58,348 bases of DNA from Planctomycetaceae bacterium (GTDB lineage Bacteria > Planctomycetota > UBA1135 > GCA-002686595). The notes under the pieces were generated by a model that worked only from the letters and a program-made list of their open reading frames with translations, was not told where the DNA came from and did not search any database. The position numbers were made by a program, and so were the translations under genes. Positions 28,611 through 37,306 of this stretch are shown piece by piece (the first letter of the stretch is position 1; every line of letters begins with the position of its first letter). The stretch is taken from the NCBI GenBank assembly GCA_011525785.1, contig WYBT01000023.1:1-58348 (forward strand), given 5' to 3'.

Positions 28611-29780
28611 ATGCGACGAACTCGATCTGTGGTCCGCGCGCTCGCGCTGGGGCTGGCTTCAGCGCTGGGCGCCGCGCCGCTCGCGGCTCAGGAACGCGAA
28701 GCGCGCGCCTACGAAGCGCTGGACACGGAGCCCATCGTCGTCACGCCCGAACACGCGCAAGCCGTGGAGCGCGGACTCGCCTGGCTGGCGCAGGCGCAGG
28801 TGCTCGAAGGCCGCGACGCCGGCGCGTGGATCTCGAAGATCGGCTACAAGCTCAACGAGGGCTACCAGCACACCGCCGCCGACCGCGGGCACGTGGGCGT
28901 CACTTCGCTCGCCTGCATGGCGTTCCTCGCCGGCGGACACCTGCCCGGCCGCGGCCCCTACGGCGACGTCGTCGAGCGCGGGCTGTCGTTCGTGATCAAT
29001 TCCGTCGGCGACGACGGCTACGTCACGCACGCGGGCTCGCGCATGTACAGCCACGCCTTCGCGACGCTGTTCCTGGCCGAGGTCTTCGGCCAGACGCACC
29101 GCCAGGACATCCGCGGCAAGCTGCAGCTGTGCGTCGACTTCATCGTCAACTCGCAGAACGCCGAGGGCGGCTGGCGCTACGAGCCCTACGCGGTCACCAG
29201 CGACATGTCGATCGTGGTGTGCCAGGTGATGGCGCTGCGCGCCGCGCGCAACATCGGAATCCGCGTACCCAAGAGCGTGATCGACCGCGCTGCCAAGTAC
29301 GTGGTCGACTCGGCGGTGACCGAGAACTCCCTCTTGCGTCACCCCGGCGCGGCCTACTACCGCAACGAGATCGGCTCCTTCCACTACCAGAAGCACGACG
29401 GCTCGCGCTCGTCGTTCCCGCTCACGGCGGCGGGCGTGACGGCGCTGTTCGGCGCCGGCGTCTACTCCGATCACTCGATCGACCAGGGCATCCGCTACCT
29501 GCAGTCGAACCTGGCGCAGTTCAACTTCGAGCGCGGCCGCCAGGCGGGCGGGCACTACTTCTTCTGGTACGGCCACTACTACGGCGTGCAGGCCATGTAC
29601 ACCGCCGGCGCGGACAAGTGGGAGTCGTACTTCACGACCGTGCGCGACGAACTGCTGCGCATGCAGACGCCGACGGGCTCGTGGCCCAACAGCGTCGGCC
29701 CCGGCGAGCCTTTCGGGACCGCCATGGCGGTGTTGATCCTCGAGATCCCCTACCGCTTCCTGCCCATCTTCCAACGCTGA
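28611..29780 (+). CDS. secreted alpha/alpha-toroid (terpene-cyclase-like) protein
   Basis: A 389-residue protein with a signal peptide (about 1-27, ending AAPLAAQ). Six-barrel-type repeats carry QW-like elements such as GLAWLAQAQ, NAEGGWRYEPY and QTPTGSWPNS. The fold resembles squalene-hopene cyclase and prenyltransferase beta subunits. The DxDD acid motif of squalene cyclases is not visible and it is about half their length, so enzymatic cyclisation is doubtful. ATG at 28611 has GGAGG at ideal spacing (7 nt), right after the propeller gene. A second toroid closes the cluster at 36079. Confidence 0.8.
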   Translation: MRRTRSVVRALALGLASALGAAPLAAQEREARAYEALDTEPIVVTPEHAQAVERGLAWLAQAQVLEGRDAGAWISKIGYKLNEGYQHTAADRGHVGVTSLACMAFLAGGHLPGRGPYGDVVERGLSFVINSVGDDGYVTHAGSRMYSHAFATLFLAEVFGQTHRQDIRGKLQLCVDFIVNSQNAEGGWRYEPYAVTSDMSIVVCQVMALRAARNIGIRVPKSVIDRAAKYVVDSAVTENSLLRHPGAAYYRNEIGSFHYQKHDGSRSSFPLTAAGVTALFGAGVYSDHSIDQGIRYLQSNLAQFNFERGRQAGGHYFFWYGHYYGVQAMYTAGADKWESYFTTVRDELLRMQTPTGSWPNSVGPGEPFGTAMAVLILEIPYRFLPIFQR

Positions 29781-29800
29781 GCCGCTCCGCCGCGCACGCC

Positions 29801-32152
29801 ATGCAAGCCTCTGTGTCCGACGCGCCGCTCAAGGCGACCCCGCAGCTCGAAGCGCTGCTCGCGAAGCTGCGTTCGCGCCTGGGCCGCCTGGCGGCGCTCC
29901 AGGGGCTGGGCGTGTTCCTGGCGGTCTCGAGCGCCTGGCTCGCATTCAGCTTCGTGGCCGACTGGGCGCTGCACGTCCCGCGCGGCGTGCGCTGGTTCCA
30001 CCTCGCAGTGTGCATCGTCGCGCCGCTCGCCGCGCTGTGGCGCATGGGACTGCGGCCCTGGTTCGCGCGTCCCTCGCGCACCGAACTGGCGCTGCTCGTC
30101 GAGCGCTCCGACCCTCAAGCCCACGAGCTGTACGTCAGCGCGGTTCAGCTCCAGCAGGCGCCGCCCGCCGACGCGCACCCCGAACTGGTCGAGCGCGTGC
30201 TGCGCGCGGCCGAGTTGCGCGCCGGTCGCGCCAGCCTTGCGGGCGTGCTCGACCCGGCTGTCCCGCGCAAGCTGTTCGGCCTGGGTGTGACTGCGGCCCT
30301 GGCGCTCTTCCTCGCCGCTCGGACCTGGCCCGAGCACGCTTCGATCTTCGTCGCGCGACTGCTCGGCGCCGACCAGCCGTGGCCGCAACTAACCACGCTC
30401 GAACTCGCGCTCGGCGCCGGAATGGAGCAGGTCGAACTCGAGCGCACGCCGACTGGCGTACTGGCGCGCCTGCCGCGCGGCAGCGACGCGCCGATCGTGG
30501 TGCGCGCGCAGGGCGTGCGCCCGCGCGAGGTGCGACTGCACCTCGACGCGAGTTCGTCGTTCCAGCTCTCGCCCAGCCCCGACGGCGCCTTCCGCACGGT
30601 GCTGCGCGCGCTCGATCGCGACCTCACGCTGCACGCCACCGGCGGCGATGACCGGGACCGCGCGCCGACGCTGACGCTGATCGTGCTCGAGCCGCCCGAC
30701 GTGGCGGAGATCGCTGTCCGCATCGAACCACCGGCCTACAGCGGCCTGCCCGCGCGCATCGAATCCGCCGGCGACGTCGAGGTTCTGGCGGGTTCGCGCG
30801 TCGAGATCGCGTTGCTCCCCTCGCCCGCCGAAGCCGTCGGAGTGCTGCGGCTCTTGCCCCAGGACCAGCTGCTCGAACTCACACCGCGGCCGCTGCCGCG
30901 CAGCTCGGAGACGGCCGCGCCGGCGCCGCTCGGGCTGGGCGTCGAGCTGGTGGCGACGCAGTCGTTCCGCTACCGCATCGAGCTGCGCGATGCACAGGGA
31001 CTGTCGAACCCCGACCCGGGACTGTTCGCGGTGCAGGTGCGGCGCGACGAACGCCCCAGCGCCGAGTGGCTCGCGCCGGCGCGCAACGAGATCGAGAGCC
31101 TCTCGCGTGGCGTGCTCCGGCTCCTCGCGCGCGTGGACGACGACTTCGGAGTCGCCGGCGCGCAGTGGCGCGCTCGCCGCACGGGCGCGGAGAGCGAGCC
31201 TGCGTGGAGCGACCTCGAGCTGCGCGAGCCGCCGCCGGCAGCCGCAGGCGGCGCGGGCGCCAACTCGCTCCAGGCGCGACTGGTTGGCGCGCGCGCGGAA
31301 CTCGCCCGGCTCGAGCCCGGCGCACGCGAGCTCGCGCCCGGCGACCAGTTCGAGATCGAGCTGCGCGCCTACGACGCGCGCCCCGGTCCGGCCGACGGCG
31401 AGTTCGATGAAGCCGGCGTCGGCGCCGCCACCACGCTGCGCGTGCGCATCGTGTCCGAAGACGACTTCCTGCGCCGACTCCAGGACCGGCTCGGGCGGGT
31501 GCGCGCGCAGGTCAGCGACCTCGAGGCCCTGGCGCGCGAACGCCTCCGGCGCACGAGCGAGCTGCTGCGCGTGCTCGAGTCGGAGGCGGGCGAGAGTTCG
31601 GCCGCCGCGGGCTTGGTCAGCGGACAGCGCCGCGTGCAGGGCGACCTCGACGCGCTCGCGCGCGAACTCGCCAGCGCGGTCGAGAACGTGCTCTACGCGC
31701 GACTGGACGAGGCCGCCGACGCGGCCTTGGCCGACCTCGACGCGCGCCTGGCGCAGAGCACGGCCCGCTCCTTCCCGATCGAGGCCTGGCGCGCCTTCGC
31801 GCAGGCCGTGCGGACCGCCCAGGTTTCCGCACCCGGTGTGCCCGGTCAGCTCACGGCGCTTCTCGAGCGCGCGCTGACGCTTTCGGCCGAGCACTCGCCC
31901 CGCGCTGTGAGCGAACTCGAGCGCGCCGCCGGGAGCGTGGACAGCTCGGTCGTGCACGGCGCGCTGAGCGAAGCCCTGGCCGCGCAACAGGCCGTGCACG
32001 CCGGCCTCAACGAGTTGCTCGAGCAGTTGGCCGACTGGGACAACTTCCAGGCCGTGCTGACCCTCACGCGCGACATCCTCACGCGCCAGAAAACGGTGCG
32101 CGACCGCACCAAGGACGCCTCGGGGGCCGACACCAGGAGCGAACGCAAATGA
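29801..32152 (+). CDS. DUF4175-like membrane protein
   Basis: A 783-residue protein with two N-terminal TM helices (about 34-58 and 62-84) and a third near 157-176. A large Ig-like extracytoplasmic portion follows (PPAYSGLPARIES, VARVDDDFGV-type segments), then a long coiled-coil C-terminus (about 555-783). The layout and the IEPPAYSG motif match DUF4175-type proteins found in Planctomycetota and Alphaproteobacteria. Function unknown; it may anchor the following coiled-coil protein. ATG at 29801 begins just before the first helix. The stop overlaps the next ATG as ATGA. Confidence 0.78.
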   Translation: MQASVSDAPLKATPQLEALLAKLRSRLGRLAALQGLGVFLAVSSAWLAFSFVADWALHVPRGVRWFHLAVCIVAPLAALWRMGLRPWFARPSRTELALLVERSDPQAHELYVSAVQLQQAPPADAHPELVERVLRAAELRAGRASLAGVLDPAVPRKLFGLGVTAALALFLAARTWPEHASIFVARLLGADQPWPQLTTLELALGAGMEQVELERTPTGVLARLPRGSDAPIVVRAQGVRPREVRLHLDASSSFQLSPSPDGAFRTVLRALDRDLTLHATGGDDRDRAPTLTLIVLEPPDVAEIAVRIEPPAYSGLPARIESAGDVEVLAGSRVEIALLPSPAEAVGVLRLLPQDQLLELTPRPLPRSSETAAPAPLGLGVELVATQSFRYRIELRDAQGLSNPDPGLFAVQVRRDERPSAEWLAPARNEIESLSRGVLRLLARVDDDFGVAGAQWRARRTGAESEPAWSDLELREPPPAAAGGAGANSLQARLVGARAELARLEPGARELAPGDQFEIELRAYDARPGPADGEFDEAGVGAATTLRVRIVSEDDFLRRLQDRLGRVRAQVSDLEALARERLRRTSELLRVLESEAGESSAAAGLVSGQRRVQGDLDALARELASAVENVLYARLDEAADAALADLDARLAQSTARSFPIEAWRAFAQAVRTAQVSAPGVPGQLTALLERALTLSAEHSPRAVSELERAAGSVDSSVVHGALSEALAAQQAVHAGLNELLEQLADWDNFQAVLTLTRDILTRQKTVRDRTKDASGADTRSERK

Positions 32153-35100
32153 CCGCCGCCCACCAACGCCAGCAGGCCTTCGCTGTCGCCCTCGTGGCGC
32201 TCTCGGCGCTGCTTCCCGCGCGCCACGCACGGGCGCAGGACCGCGACGTGACCACGATCCTCGAGGAGCAGGAACTCCTGCGGCGCCAGGTTCAGCGTCT
32301 GCGACGCACGATCGAAGCGCTGATCCCGCGCCTCGAGCAAGAGGGCCGACCGCGCGCGCTCGAGCTCTTGAAGGAGAGCCTCGAGCTGCTGCAGGAGCGC
32401 TCCGAGCAGAGCGGACGGCTGACGCTCGAGGAGCTGATGGACAAGGTGCGCCAGGACGCACAGTCGGGCCAACTGGCGAGTTCGCTGACGGGCCAGGAGC
32501 AGATCATCGCGGAACTCGAGCGCCTGTTGAGCGTGCTGCTCGATCGGCGCAACGTCGAGGAGCTGGCCAAGTCGATCGAAGAGCTGGCCAAGATCCGCTC
32601 CGAGCTGGACTCCCTGCGCTCGCAGGAGTCGAAGCTGATCGAGCGCACGCAGGAATTGCGCGAAGCGTCGCGCACGCCCGAGCAGCAGGCGCTCGAGCAG
32701 CGCATCGAAGACTTGGCGCGCGCGCAGCGCGAATTGCTCGAGCGCAACGAGCAGGCCGGTCGCGAGAGCGGGGCCCACGCGCTCGAGCAGATCCAGCGTG
32801 AACTCGAGCAACTGCTCGCGCGCCAGCGCGTCGACCGCCAGGTGCTCGAAGCGTGGTCCCCGACCGAAGTCCAGGCCTTGGAGCGCGCAGCGCAGTCGCT
32901 GAGCCAAGCGCGGCTGGCGCAGGCGCGAGCCGAGCGACTGCGGAACGCAGCCCAGGCGTTGCGCGACGCAGCGAGCCAGGAGCGCGCGCAAGCCGCAAGC
33001 CCGACGCCCTCGGCTGAACCCGCGACCAGCCTCGAGGCGCGCGCCGACGAGGCCGCGCGCGCCGCGCGCACCTCCGACGATCCGGTGGCGCGCCAGACCA
33101 GCGAAGCGCTCGCCGCGGCCGCCAGACGCTCGCGCGAGGCCGGCGCCGATCCCGCCGCGCGCCAGAACGCCGCGGCCGAGCACGAGCGCAGCGCAGCGGA
33201 ACTCGAACAGCAAGCCGCGGAGCAAGACGCCGCCGCGTCCGCCGCGCGCCAGCAAGCCAGCGACAACGCACAGGCGCAGCGCTCACCCTCGGGCGCTGCA
33301 GGCGAGCGTCCACCTGAGTCGGGCGCTCCCAGCAACGAACGCAGCGGCGCCGGCGAAGCTCTCGAAGAACTTGCGCAGCAATTGGCGCAGGCCCAGGCCG
33401 CGGCGCAGCGCGCGGCTGGCGACGAGAGCCAGCGCGCCGCCAACGCGCGCGACGCAGCGCGCGCCACCGAGCAGGCAGCGCGGGCCCTGGAAGCGGCCCT
33501 CGAGCAGGAGCGGCGCTTGGGTCCCACGCTGTCCGCGTCGCAGAGCGCGGCCCGGGAGGCGGCCGAGCGGCTCGCGCGCGGGCTGGAATCGCTGCCGCAA
33601 CCGCAGCCTGCACAAGAGTCGAGCGCGCGCGAGCAGTTGCAGCGGGCCGCAGAGCAGATGGATGCCGCCGCGCGCGCGGCGCGCGAAGGTGACGCGCAGA
33701 ACTCGGCCCAGGCGGCGCAGCAGGCCGAACAGGCTCTCGAGCAGGCGGCGCAGGCGCTGGGCGCGGCGCAGGCGCAGCGCGAACAGGAACGCGCCTCGTC
33801 CTCCTCGTCGCAGAGCTCTGGATCGCCCTCGATGAGCGCGCAGCAAGCGGAGCTCGCGCGCCAGGCAGCGAGCGCGGCGCAGCAGGCATCGCAGTCGCAA
33901 CAGGGCCAATCGCAGCAGGGCCAGTCGCAGCAGGGCCAGTCGCAGCAGGGCCAGTCGCAACAGGGCCAGTCGCAACAGGGCCAGTCGCAACAGGGCCAGT
34001 CGCAGCAAGGCCAGTCGCAGCAAGGCCAGTCGCAGCAAGGCCAGTCGCAGCAAGGCCAGTCGCAACAAGGCCAGTCGCAGCAAGGCCAGTCGCAACAAGG
34101 CCAGTCGCAACAAGGCCAATCGCAGCAGGGCCAGTCGCAACAGTCGCAGTCTCAGTCGCTCGAACAGGCCCAACGCGCGATGGAACGCGCGGCGCAGGAG
34201 CTCGAGCAAGGCCGCAGCGCGTCTGCGGCGCAGTCGCAGCGCGAGGCGCTCGAGCAACTCGCGCGCGCGGCGCAGGAGCTCTCGGAAGACGTGCGGCCGC
34301 AGACGCCACAGGCGCGCGCGCAGGCCGAGGAACTCGCGCGGCAGCAGCAGGAGATCCGGGAAAAGCTGCTCGACCTCGCGACCCGCAACGGTGAGCGCAA
34401 GAACGCCAAGCCGGCCCCGTCGCTCGAGCAAGCCTCGCAATCGGCCGGCAAGGCCCAGTCCTCACTGGAGCAAGGCGACCTGGGCGAGGCCGAGCAAGCC
34501 GAAGAGCAGACCCAGCGCGAGATCGAGCGCGCGCTGGCCGAGTTGGACAACGAGGAGGAGCAGTACCAACGTTTGCGTCAGGAAGAGGTGCTGTTCCGCA
34601 TCGGCGAGGAGATGCTCGCCCTGCTCGAGGGAGAGCGTGCGGCGCTCGCTGCGCTGCGCGAGATCGACGGCGCGCGCGACGGCGACAAGCTCTCGCGCGC
34701 CGAACGGCTGCGCTTGCGGCGGCTGGCGGGCGAACTCACGCAGCACGCGGCGCGCACCGCGGAACTGGCCGGTGCGATCGAGGCGGAGAGCGCGGCCGTG
34801 TTCGCGCACGTGCTGCGCGAAGTGCGTCAGGACCTCGAGCGGACGGCGCGCGAGATCGACGAGGTCGGCGGCCATCAGACCGACGGCCGCCCGCAGGGCC
34901 TGCTCGAGGACGCGATCGAGACCACCGAGCGCGTGCTCGAGGCGCTCAAGTCCGAGCAGCAGCGCCGCCAACAAGAACAGCAGCAACAGCAGCAACAACA
35001 ACAGCAGCAGCAGAACGGCAAACAGCCGCTCGTGCCCGATGTCGCCGAGCTCAAGCTCCTGCGCCAGATGGAGCTGGACAACCTCGACGGGCTGCAGCGC

Positions 35101-35268
35101 CTGGAGCTGGTCTACCCCGACCTGAACGACCCCCAACTGGGCCCCGAGGCGCTCGAGGACATTCTGCGTTTGGCCGAACGCCACGAACGGACGACACGCT
35201 TGTTCGGCCGATTCCGGGCTAGGCTTGGGATCGACGCTCCGACGGGGCCCACAGGACAGAAGCCATGA
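32149..35268 (+). CDS. giant exported coiled-coil protein with Gln/Ser repeat
   Basis: A 1039-residue protein with a signal peptide (about 1-29, ending ARHARAQ). Almost the whole chain is predicted coiled coil by heptad pattern: residues 35-290 Leu/Glu/Arg-rich; 290-580 Ala/Gln/Glu-rich; 585-664 sixteen tandem GQSQQ pentapeptides; 670-940 coiled coil again; a 12-Gln tract; and a conserved-looking end (LKLLRQMELDNLDGLQRLE, LRLAERHERTTRLFGRF). No enzyme domain is seen. Coupled to genes on both sides by ATGA overlaps. Likely a long periplasmic strut partnering the DUF4175-like protein. The opposite-strand frame is a Leu/Arg-rich shadow. Confidence 0.75.
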   Translation: MTAAHQRQQAFAVALVALSALLPARHARAQDRDVTTILEEQELLRRQVQRLRRTIEALIPRLEQEGRPRALELLKESLELLQERSEQSGRLTLEELMDKVRQDAQSGQLASSLTGQEQIIAELERLLSVLLDRRNVEELAKSIEELAKIRSELDSLRSQESKLIERTQELREASRTPEQQALEQRIEDLARAQRELLERNEQAGRESGAHALEQIQRELEQLLARQRVDRQVLEAWSPTEVQALERAAQSLSQARLAQARAERLRNAAQALRDAASQERAQAASPTPSAEPATSLEARADEAARAARTSDDPVARQTSEALAAAARRSREAGADPAARQNAAAEHERSAAELEQQAAEQDAAASAARQQASDNAQAQRSPSGAAGERPPESGAPSNERSGAGEALEELAQQLAQAQAAAQRAAGDESQRAANARDAARATEQAARALEAALEQERRLGPTLSASQSAAREAAERLARGLESLPQPQPAQESSAREQLQRAAEQMDAAARAAREGDAQNSAQAAQQAEQALEQAAQALGAAQAQREQERASSSSSQSSGSPSMSAQQAELARQAASAAQQASQSQQGQSQQGQSQQGQSQQGQSQQGQSQQGQSQQGQSQQGQSQQGQSQQGQSQQGQSQQGQSQQGQSQQGQSQQGQSQQGQSQQSQSQSLEQAQRAMERAAQELEQGRSASAAQSQREALEQLARAAQELSEDVRPQTPQARAQAEELARQQQEIREKLLDLATRNGERKNAKPAPSLEQASQSAGKAQSSLEQGDLGEAEQAEEQTQREIERALAELDNEEEQYQRLRQEEVLFRIGEEMLALLEGERAALAALREIDGARDGDKLSRAERLRLRRLAGELTQHAARTAELAGAIEAESAAVFAHVLREVRQDLERTAREIDEVGGHQTDGRPQGLLEDAIETTERVLEALKSEQQRRQQEQQQQQQQQQQQQNGKQPLVPDVAELKLLRQMELDNLDGLQRLELVYPDLNDPQLGPEALEDILRLAERHERTTRLFGRFRARLGIDAPTGPTGQKP
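33901..34140. repeat. sixteen tandem 15-bp repeats encoding GQSQQ pentapeptides
   Basis: Exactly 240 bp made of 16 units, consensus CARGGCCARTCGCAR, with partial units on both sides. Variation is almost all at third codon positions (Gln CAA/CAG), so the protein repeat is perfect. The array is in frame in the coiled-coil gene, and length changes in whole units keep the frame. It lacks spacers and is not CRISPR. Confidence 0.97.
34978..35013. repeat. poly-glutamine codon tract (12 Gln)
   Basis: Twelve consecutive CAG/CAA codons in the coiled-coil gene, preceded by Gln-Gln-Glu. Mixed CAA/CAG use limits simple slippage. This is a second low-complexity hinge near the C-terminus. Confidence 0.9.
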
Positions 35269-35693
35269 AGAACACACGACGCATCGCACTGGCCACACTC
35301 TGCGCCGCCGCTTGGTTGTCGGCAGCAGCATCCCCGCAGTCGACCGGAGCCAACTCGTCGGGCGGACAACCGTCGGGCGCGCAGTCCTCGGGATCGCAAT
35401 CGTCGCAATCGCAGGGCGAGAAGCCCCCGATCTCCCCCGAGCTGCTCGAAGCCATCGCCGGGGGCGAGGATCCGCGCCAGGAGATGATCGAGCTGTTCCG
35501 CAAGGTCGAAGGGACCTTGGAAGAGATCGACAAGCTCCTGTACGAGGCTGGCGCGGGCGAGCGCAGTGCGAAGGATGCGGCGCGCGAGAGCGGACTCGCC
35601 GAGTTGCTGCAGCGCTCCAAGACCAAGAGCTCCGAGGTCGTGTCGGGCATCGACCGCATCCTCGAGATCGCCAAGCAGCAAGGCGGCACATGA
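35265..35693 (+). CDS. small secreted Gln/Ser-rich protein
   Basis: A 142-residue protein with a signal peptide (about 1-25), a Ser/Gly/Gln-rich linker (26-52, with SSGSQSSQSQ) and a compact helical C-terminus (55-142, LLEAIAGGEDPRQEMIELF and VSGIDRILEIAKQQ). No family recognised. It is coupled to the coiled-coil gene by ATGA and uses the same Gln/Ser linker style, suggesting it belongs to the same complex. Confidence 0.75.
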   Translation: MKNTRRIALATLCAAAWLSAAASPQSTGANSSGGQPSGAQSSGSQSSQSQGEKPPISPELLEAIAGGEDPRQEMIELFRKVEGTLEEIDKLLYEAGAGERSAKDAARESGLAELLQRSKTKSSEVVSGIDRILEIAKQQGGT

Positions 35694-35702
35694 AGCTCGA
35701 CC

Positions 35703-36113
35703 ATGAGCGGCGGTCAGCCGCAGAACAGCTCCGGTCAGCAGCAGGGACAGCAGCCCCAGCAGGGCACGGGCGGGGAACGCCAGCAGCGCGAGAACACGCC
35801 TGAACAGCCGGGCGGCCAGAAGCCCACCCCCGAGCAACAGGGACAGCAGCCCGAACAGCGCGGCGAGCAGCCGCGGGGCAGCAGCGATCCGCGCGGCGAC
35901 AAGGAGTCGTCGCTCCCGCCGCAGAACACCGCCGGCGGCCCCCCGCCGGGCCTGGAGACCGGACGCGCGACGCCCGGCCGCGACGCCGAGCGCTGGGGCG
36001 AGTTGCCCGAGCAGTATCGCGAGCTTTTCCGCACCGAGGGCGGCGGCGACCTGCCCCCGCAGTACCGCGACTGGATCGATGCCTACCACCGCCGACTCAA
36101 TCGGCGCCGCTGA
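35703..36113 (+). CDS. small Gln/Pro-rich protein with conserved C-terminal motif
   Basis: A 136-residue protein. Residues 1-90 are Gln/Gly/Pro/Glu-rich and surely disordered. Residues 97-133 form the only ordered part, with LPEQYRELF and LPPQYRDWIDAYHRRL. From memory, similar paired L-P-x-x-x-R motifs end small proteins encoded next to DUF4175 genes in Planctomycetota. No signal peptide is obvious from ATG 35703, which lies 9 bp after the previous stop. An upstream ATG at 35690 is out of frame. The end overlaps the next gene by 35 bp. Confidence 0.6.
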   Translation: MSGGQPQNSSGQQQGQQPQQGTGGERQQRENTPEQPGGQKPTPEQQGQQPEQRGEQPRGSSDPRGDKESSLPPQNTAGGPPPGLETGRATPGRDAERWGELPEQYRELFRTEGGGDLPPQYRDWIDAYHRRLNRRR

Positions 36114-37284
36114 GCGTCAGCGCGCTCGAGCGGCGGCGTGGCCGGCAGCGCTGTTCGTCGCGGCGCTGCTGGCCCCGAGCGCGGGCGTCGCGCACGCGGA
36201 GCTCGACACTCGCGCTCGGACCGGCGCCGCGCCCGGCGCCGGCGCCCTCGCCAGCGCCACCCAGAGCGTGGACTCCGGCGCCGCGACTGCCGCGCTGCTG
36301 CCGCCCCAGGCGCGAGCGGCCCTCGAGCGCGGGCTCGCGTTCCTCAACGAAGCCCAGGCGCGCGGCGACGACGGCGCCATGCCGCGCCTGGAGGGCGCTG
36401 CCGATGTCACTGTGGCCCTGACGGCTCTGGGCGCGTTGGCCTTCATGGCCGGCGGCTCGACGCCCGATCGCGGTCCCCACTCGGCGGCCACCGCACGCGC
36501 CGTCGAATTCCTCCTGGCGCGCGCCGACTTGAGCGGTTCGCCGACCCACGGCTACATCTCCGCCGGCGCGTCGGAGCCGACCGCGCGCATGCACGGCCAC
36601 GGCTTCGCCGCGCTCGCGCTGGCCCAGGCCTACACCATGTCGCCCACCGGTCCCCGCGGCGAACGCGTGGCGCGCGTGCTCGAAGCGGCCGTGCGACGCA
36701 TCGAAGCGAGCCAGAGCGTCGAGGGCGGCTGGTTCTACTCGCCGCTGGCCAACATCGAGCACGAGAACTCGGTCACCGTGGTTCAGCTCCAGGCCCTGCG
36801 CGCGGCGCACAACTGCGGCGTGCGCGTCGAGCCGCGCGTGATCCACACCGCCGTCGACTACATCCGCCGCTGCCAGAGCGAGGACGGGTCGTTCCGCTAC
36901 GCGCTCGGGTTGGAGCAGAAGACCTCGATCGCACTGACGGCTGCGGGGCTCGCGACCCTGCATTCGGCCGGCGTGTACGAGGGGCCGGCGGTCCAGCGCG
37001 CCACCGACGCGCTCTGGCGCCGACTCGTCGCGCGCGAAGAAGGCAGCGAGCGCGCGGCCGACTTCCCGCACTACGAGCGCCTGTACGTCGCCATCGCCCT
37101 GTGGACCATGCGCGACCAACGCGGCTTCGCGCGCTGGTTCGAGAGCGCCGCCGCCGAGCTCGTCAGCGCCCAGCGCCCCGACGGGGCCTGGGGCGACGAG
37201 CGCTACGGCGCCTGCTACGCCACGGCCATGAGCTGCCTGGTGCTCTCGATGCCCGACGGATTGCTGCCGCTGTTCGAGCGCTGA
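36079..37284 (+). CDS. second secreted alpha/alpha-toroid (terpene-cyclase-like) protein
   Basis: A 401-residue protein with a signal peptide (hydrophobic segment about 18-40, ending GVAHA). Toroid repeats include GLAFLNEAQA, QSVEGGWFYSP, CQSEDGSFRYA and AQRPDGAWGDE, the QW-type pattern of cyclases and prenyltransferases. It shares the layout of the toroid at 28611 but is clearly diverged. No DxDD motif is seen. Start ATG at 36079 lies inside the end of the preceding gene and keeps the whole signal peptide. Last gene of the cluster. Confidence 0.78.
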   Translation: MPTTADSIGAAERQRARAAAWPAALFVAALLAPSAGVAHAELDTRARTGAAPGAGALASATQSVDSGAATAALLPPQARAALERGLAFLNEAQARGDDGAMPRLEGAADVTVALTALGALAFMAGGSTPDRGPHSAATARAVEFLLARADLSGSPTHGYISAGASEPTARMHGHGFAALALAQAYTMSPTGPRGERVARVLEAAVRRIEASQSVEGGWFYSPLANIEHENSVTVVQLQALRAAHNCGVRVEPRVIHTAVDYIRRCQSEDGSFRYALGLEQKTSIALTAAGLATLHSAGVYEGPAVQRATDALWRRLVAREEGSERAADFPHYERLYVAIALWTMRDQRGFARWFESAAAELVSAQRPDGAWGDERYGACYATAMSCLVLSMPDGLLPLFER

Positions 37285-37290
37285 GCGCGC

Positions 37291-37304
37291 GCCCGCGAAC
37301 GGGC
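37291..37304. terminator. weak hairpin between convergent genes
   Basis: GCCCG and CGGGC pair perfectly around a CGAA tetraloop in the 22-bp gap between the convergent toroid and larE genes. No T-run follows on either strand, so at best it contributes to bidirectional termination. Confidence 0.3.
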
Positions 37305-37306
37305 AA

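Noticed and set aside
24119..28612. 1497-codon open frame on the minus strand opposite the giant propeller gene
   Set aside because: Very high GC at third positions removes stops on the antisense strand. The minus frame has no recognisable domain, while the plus frame has repeated LDxxTGxxLW-type blades.
33901..34140. CRISPR-like array
   Set aside because: Units are 15 bp, directly adjacent with no unique spacers, and in frame within a coding gene; there are no cas genes.
33283..34440. Leucine-rich repeat protein on the minus strand (LRLAL repeats)
   Set aside because: It is the reverse complement of the GQSQQ repeat; the plus-strand gene has a signal peptide, coupled neighbours and a complete coiled coil.
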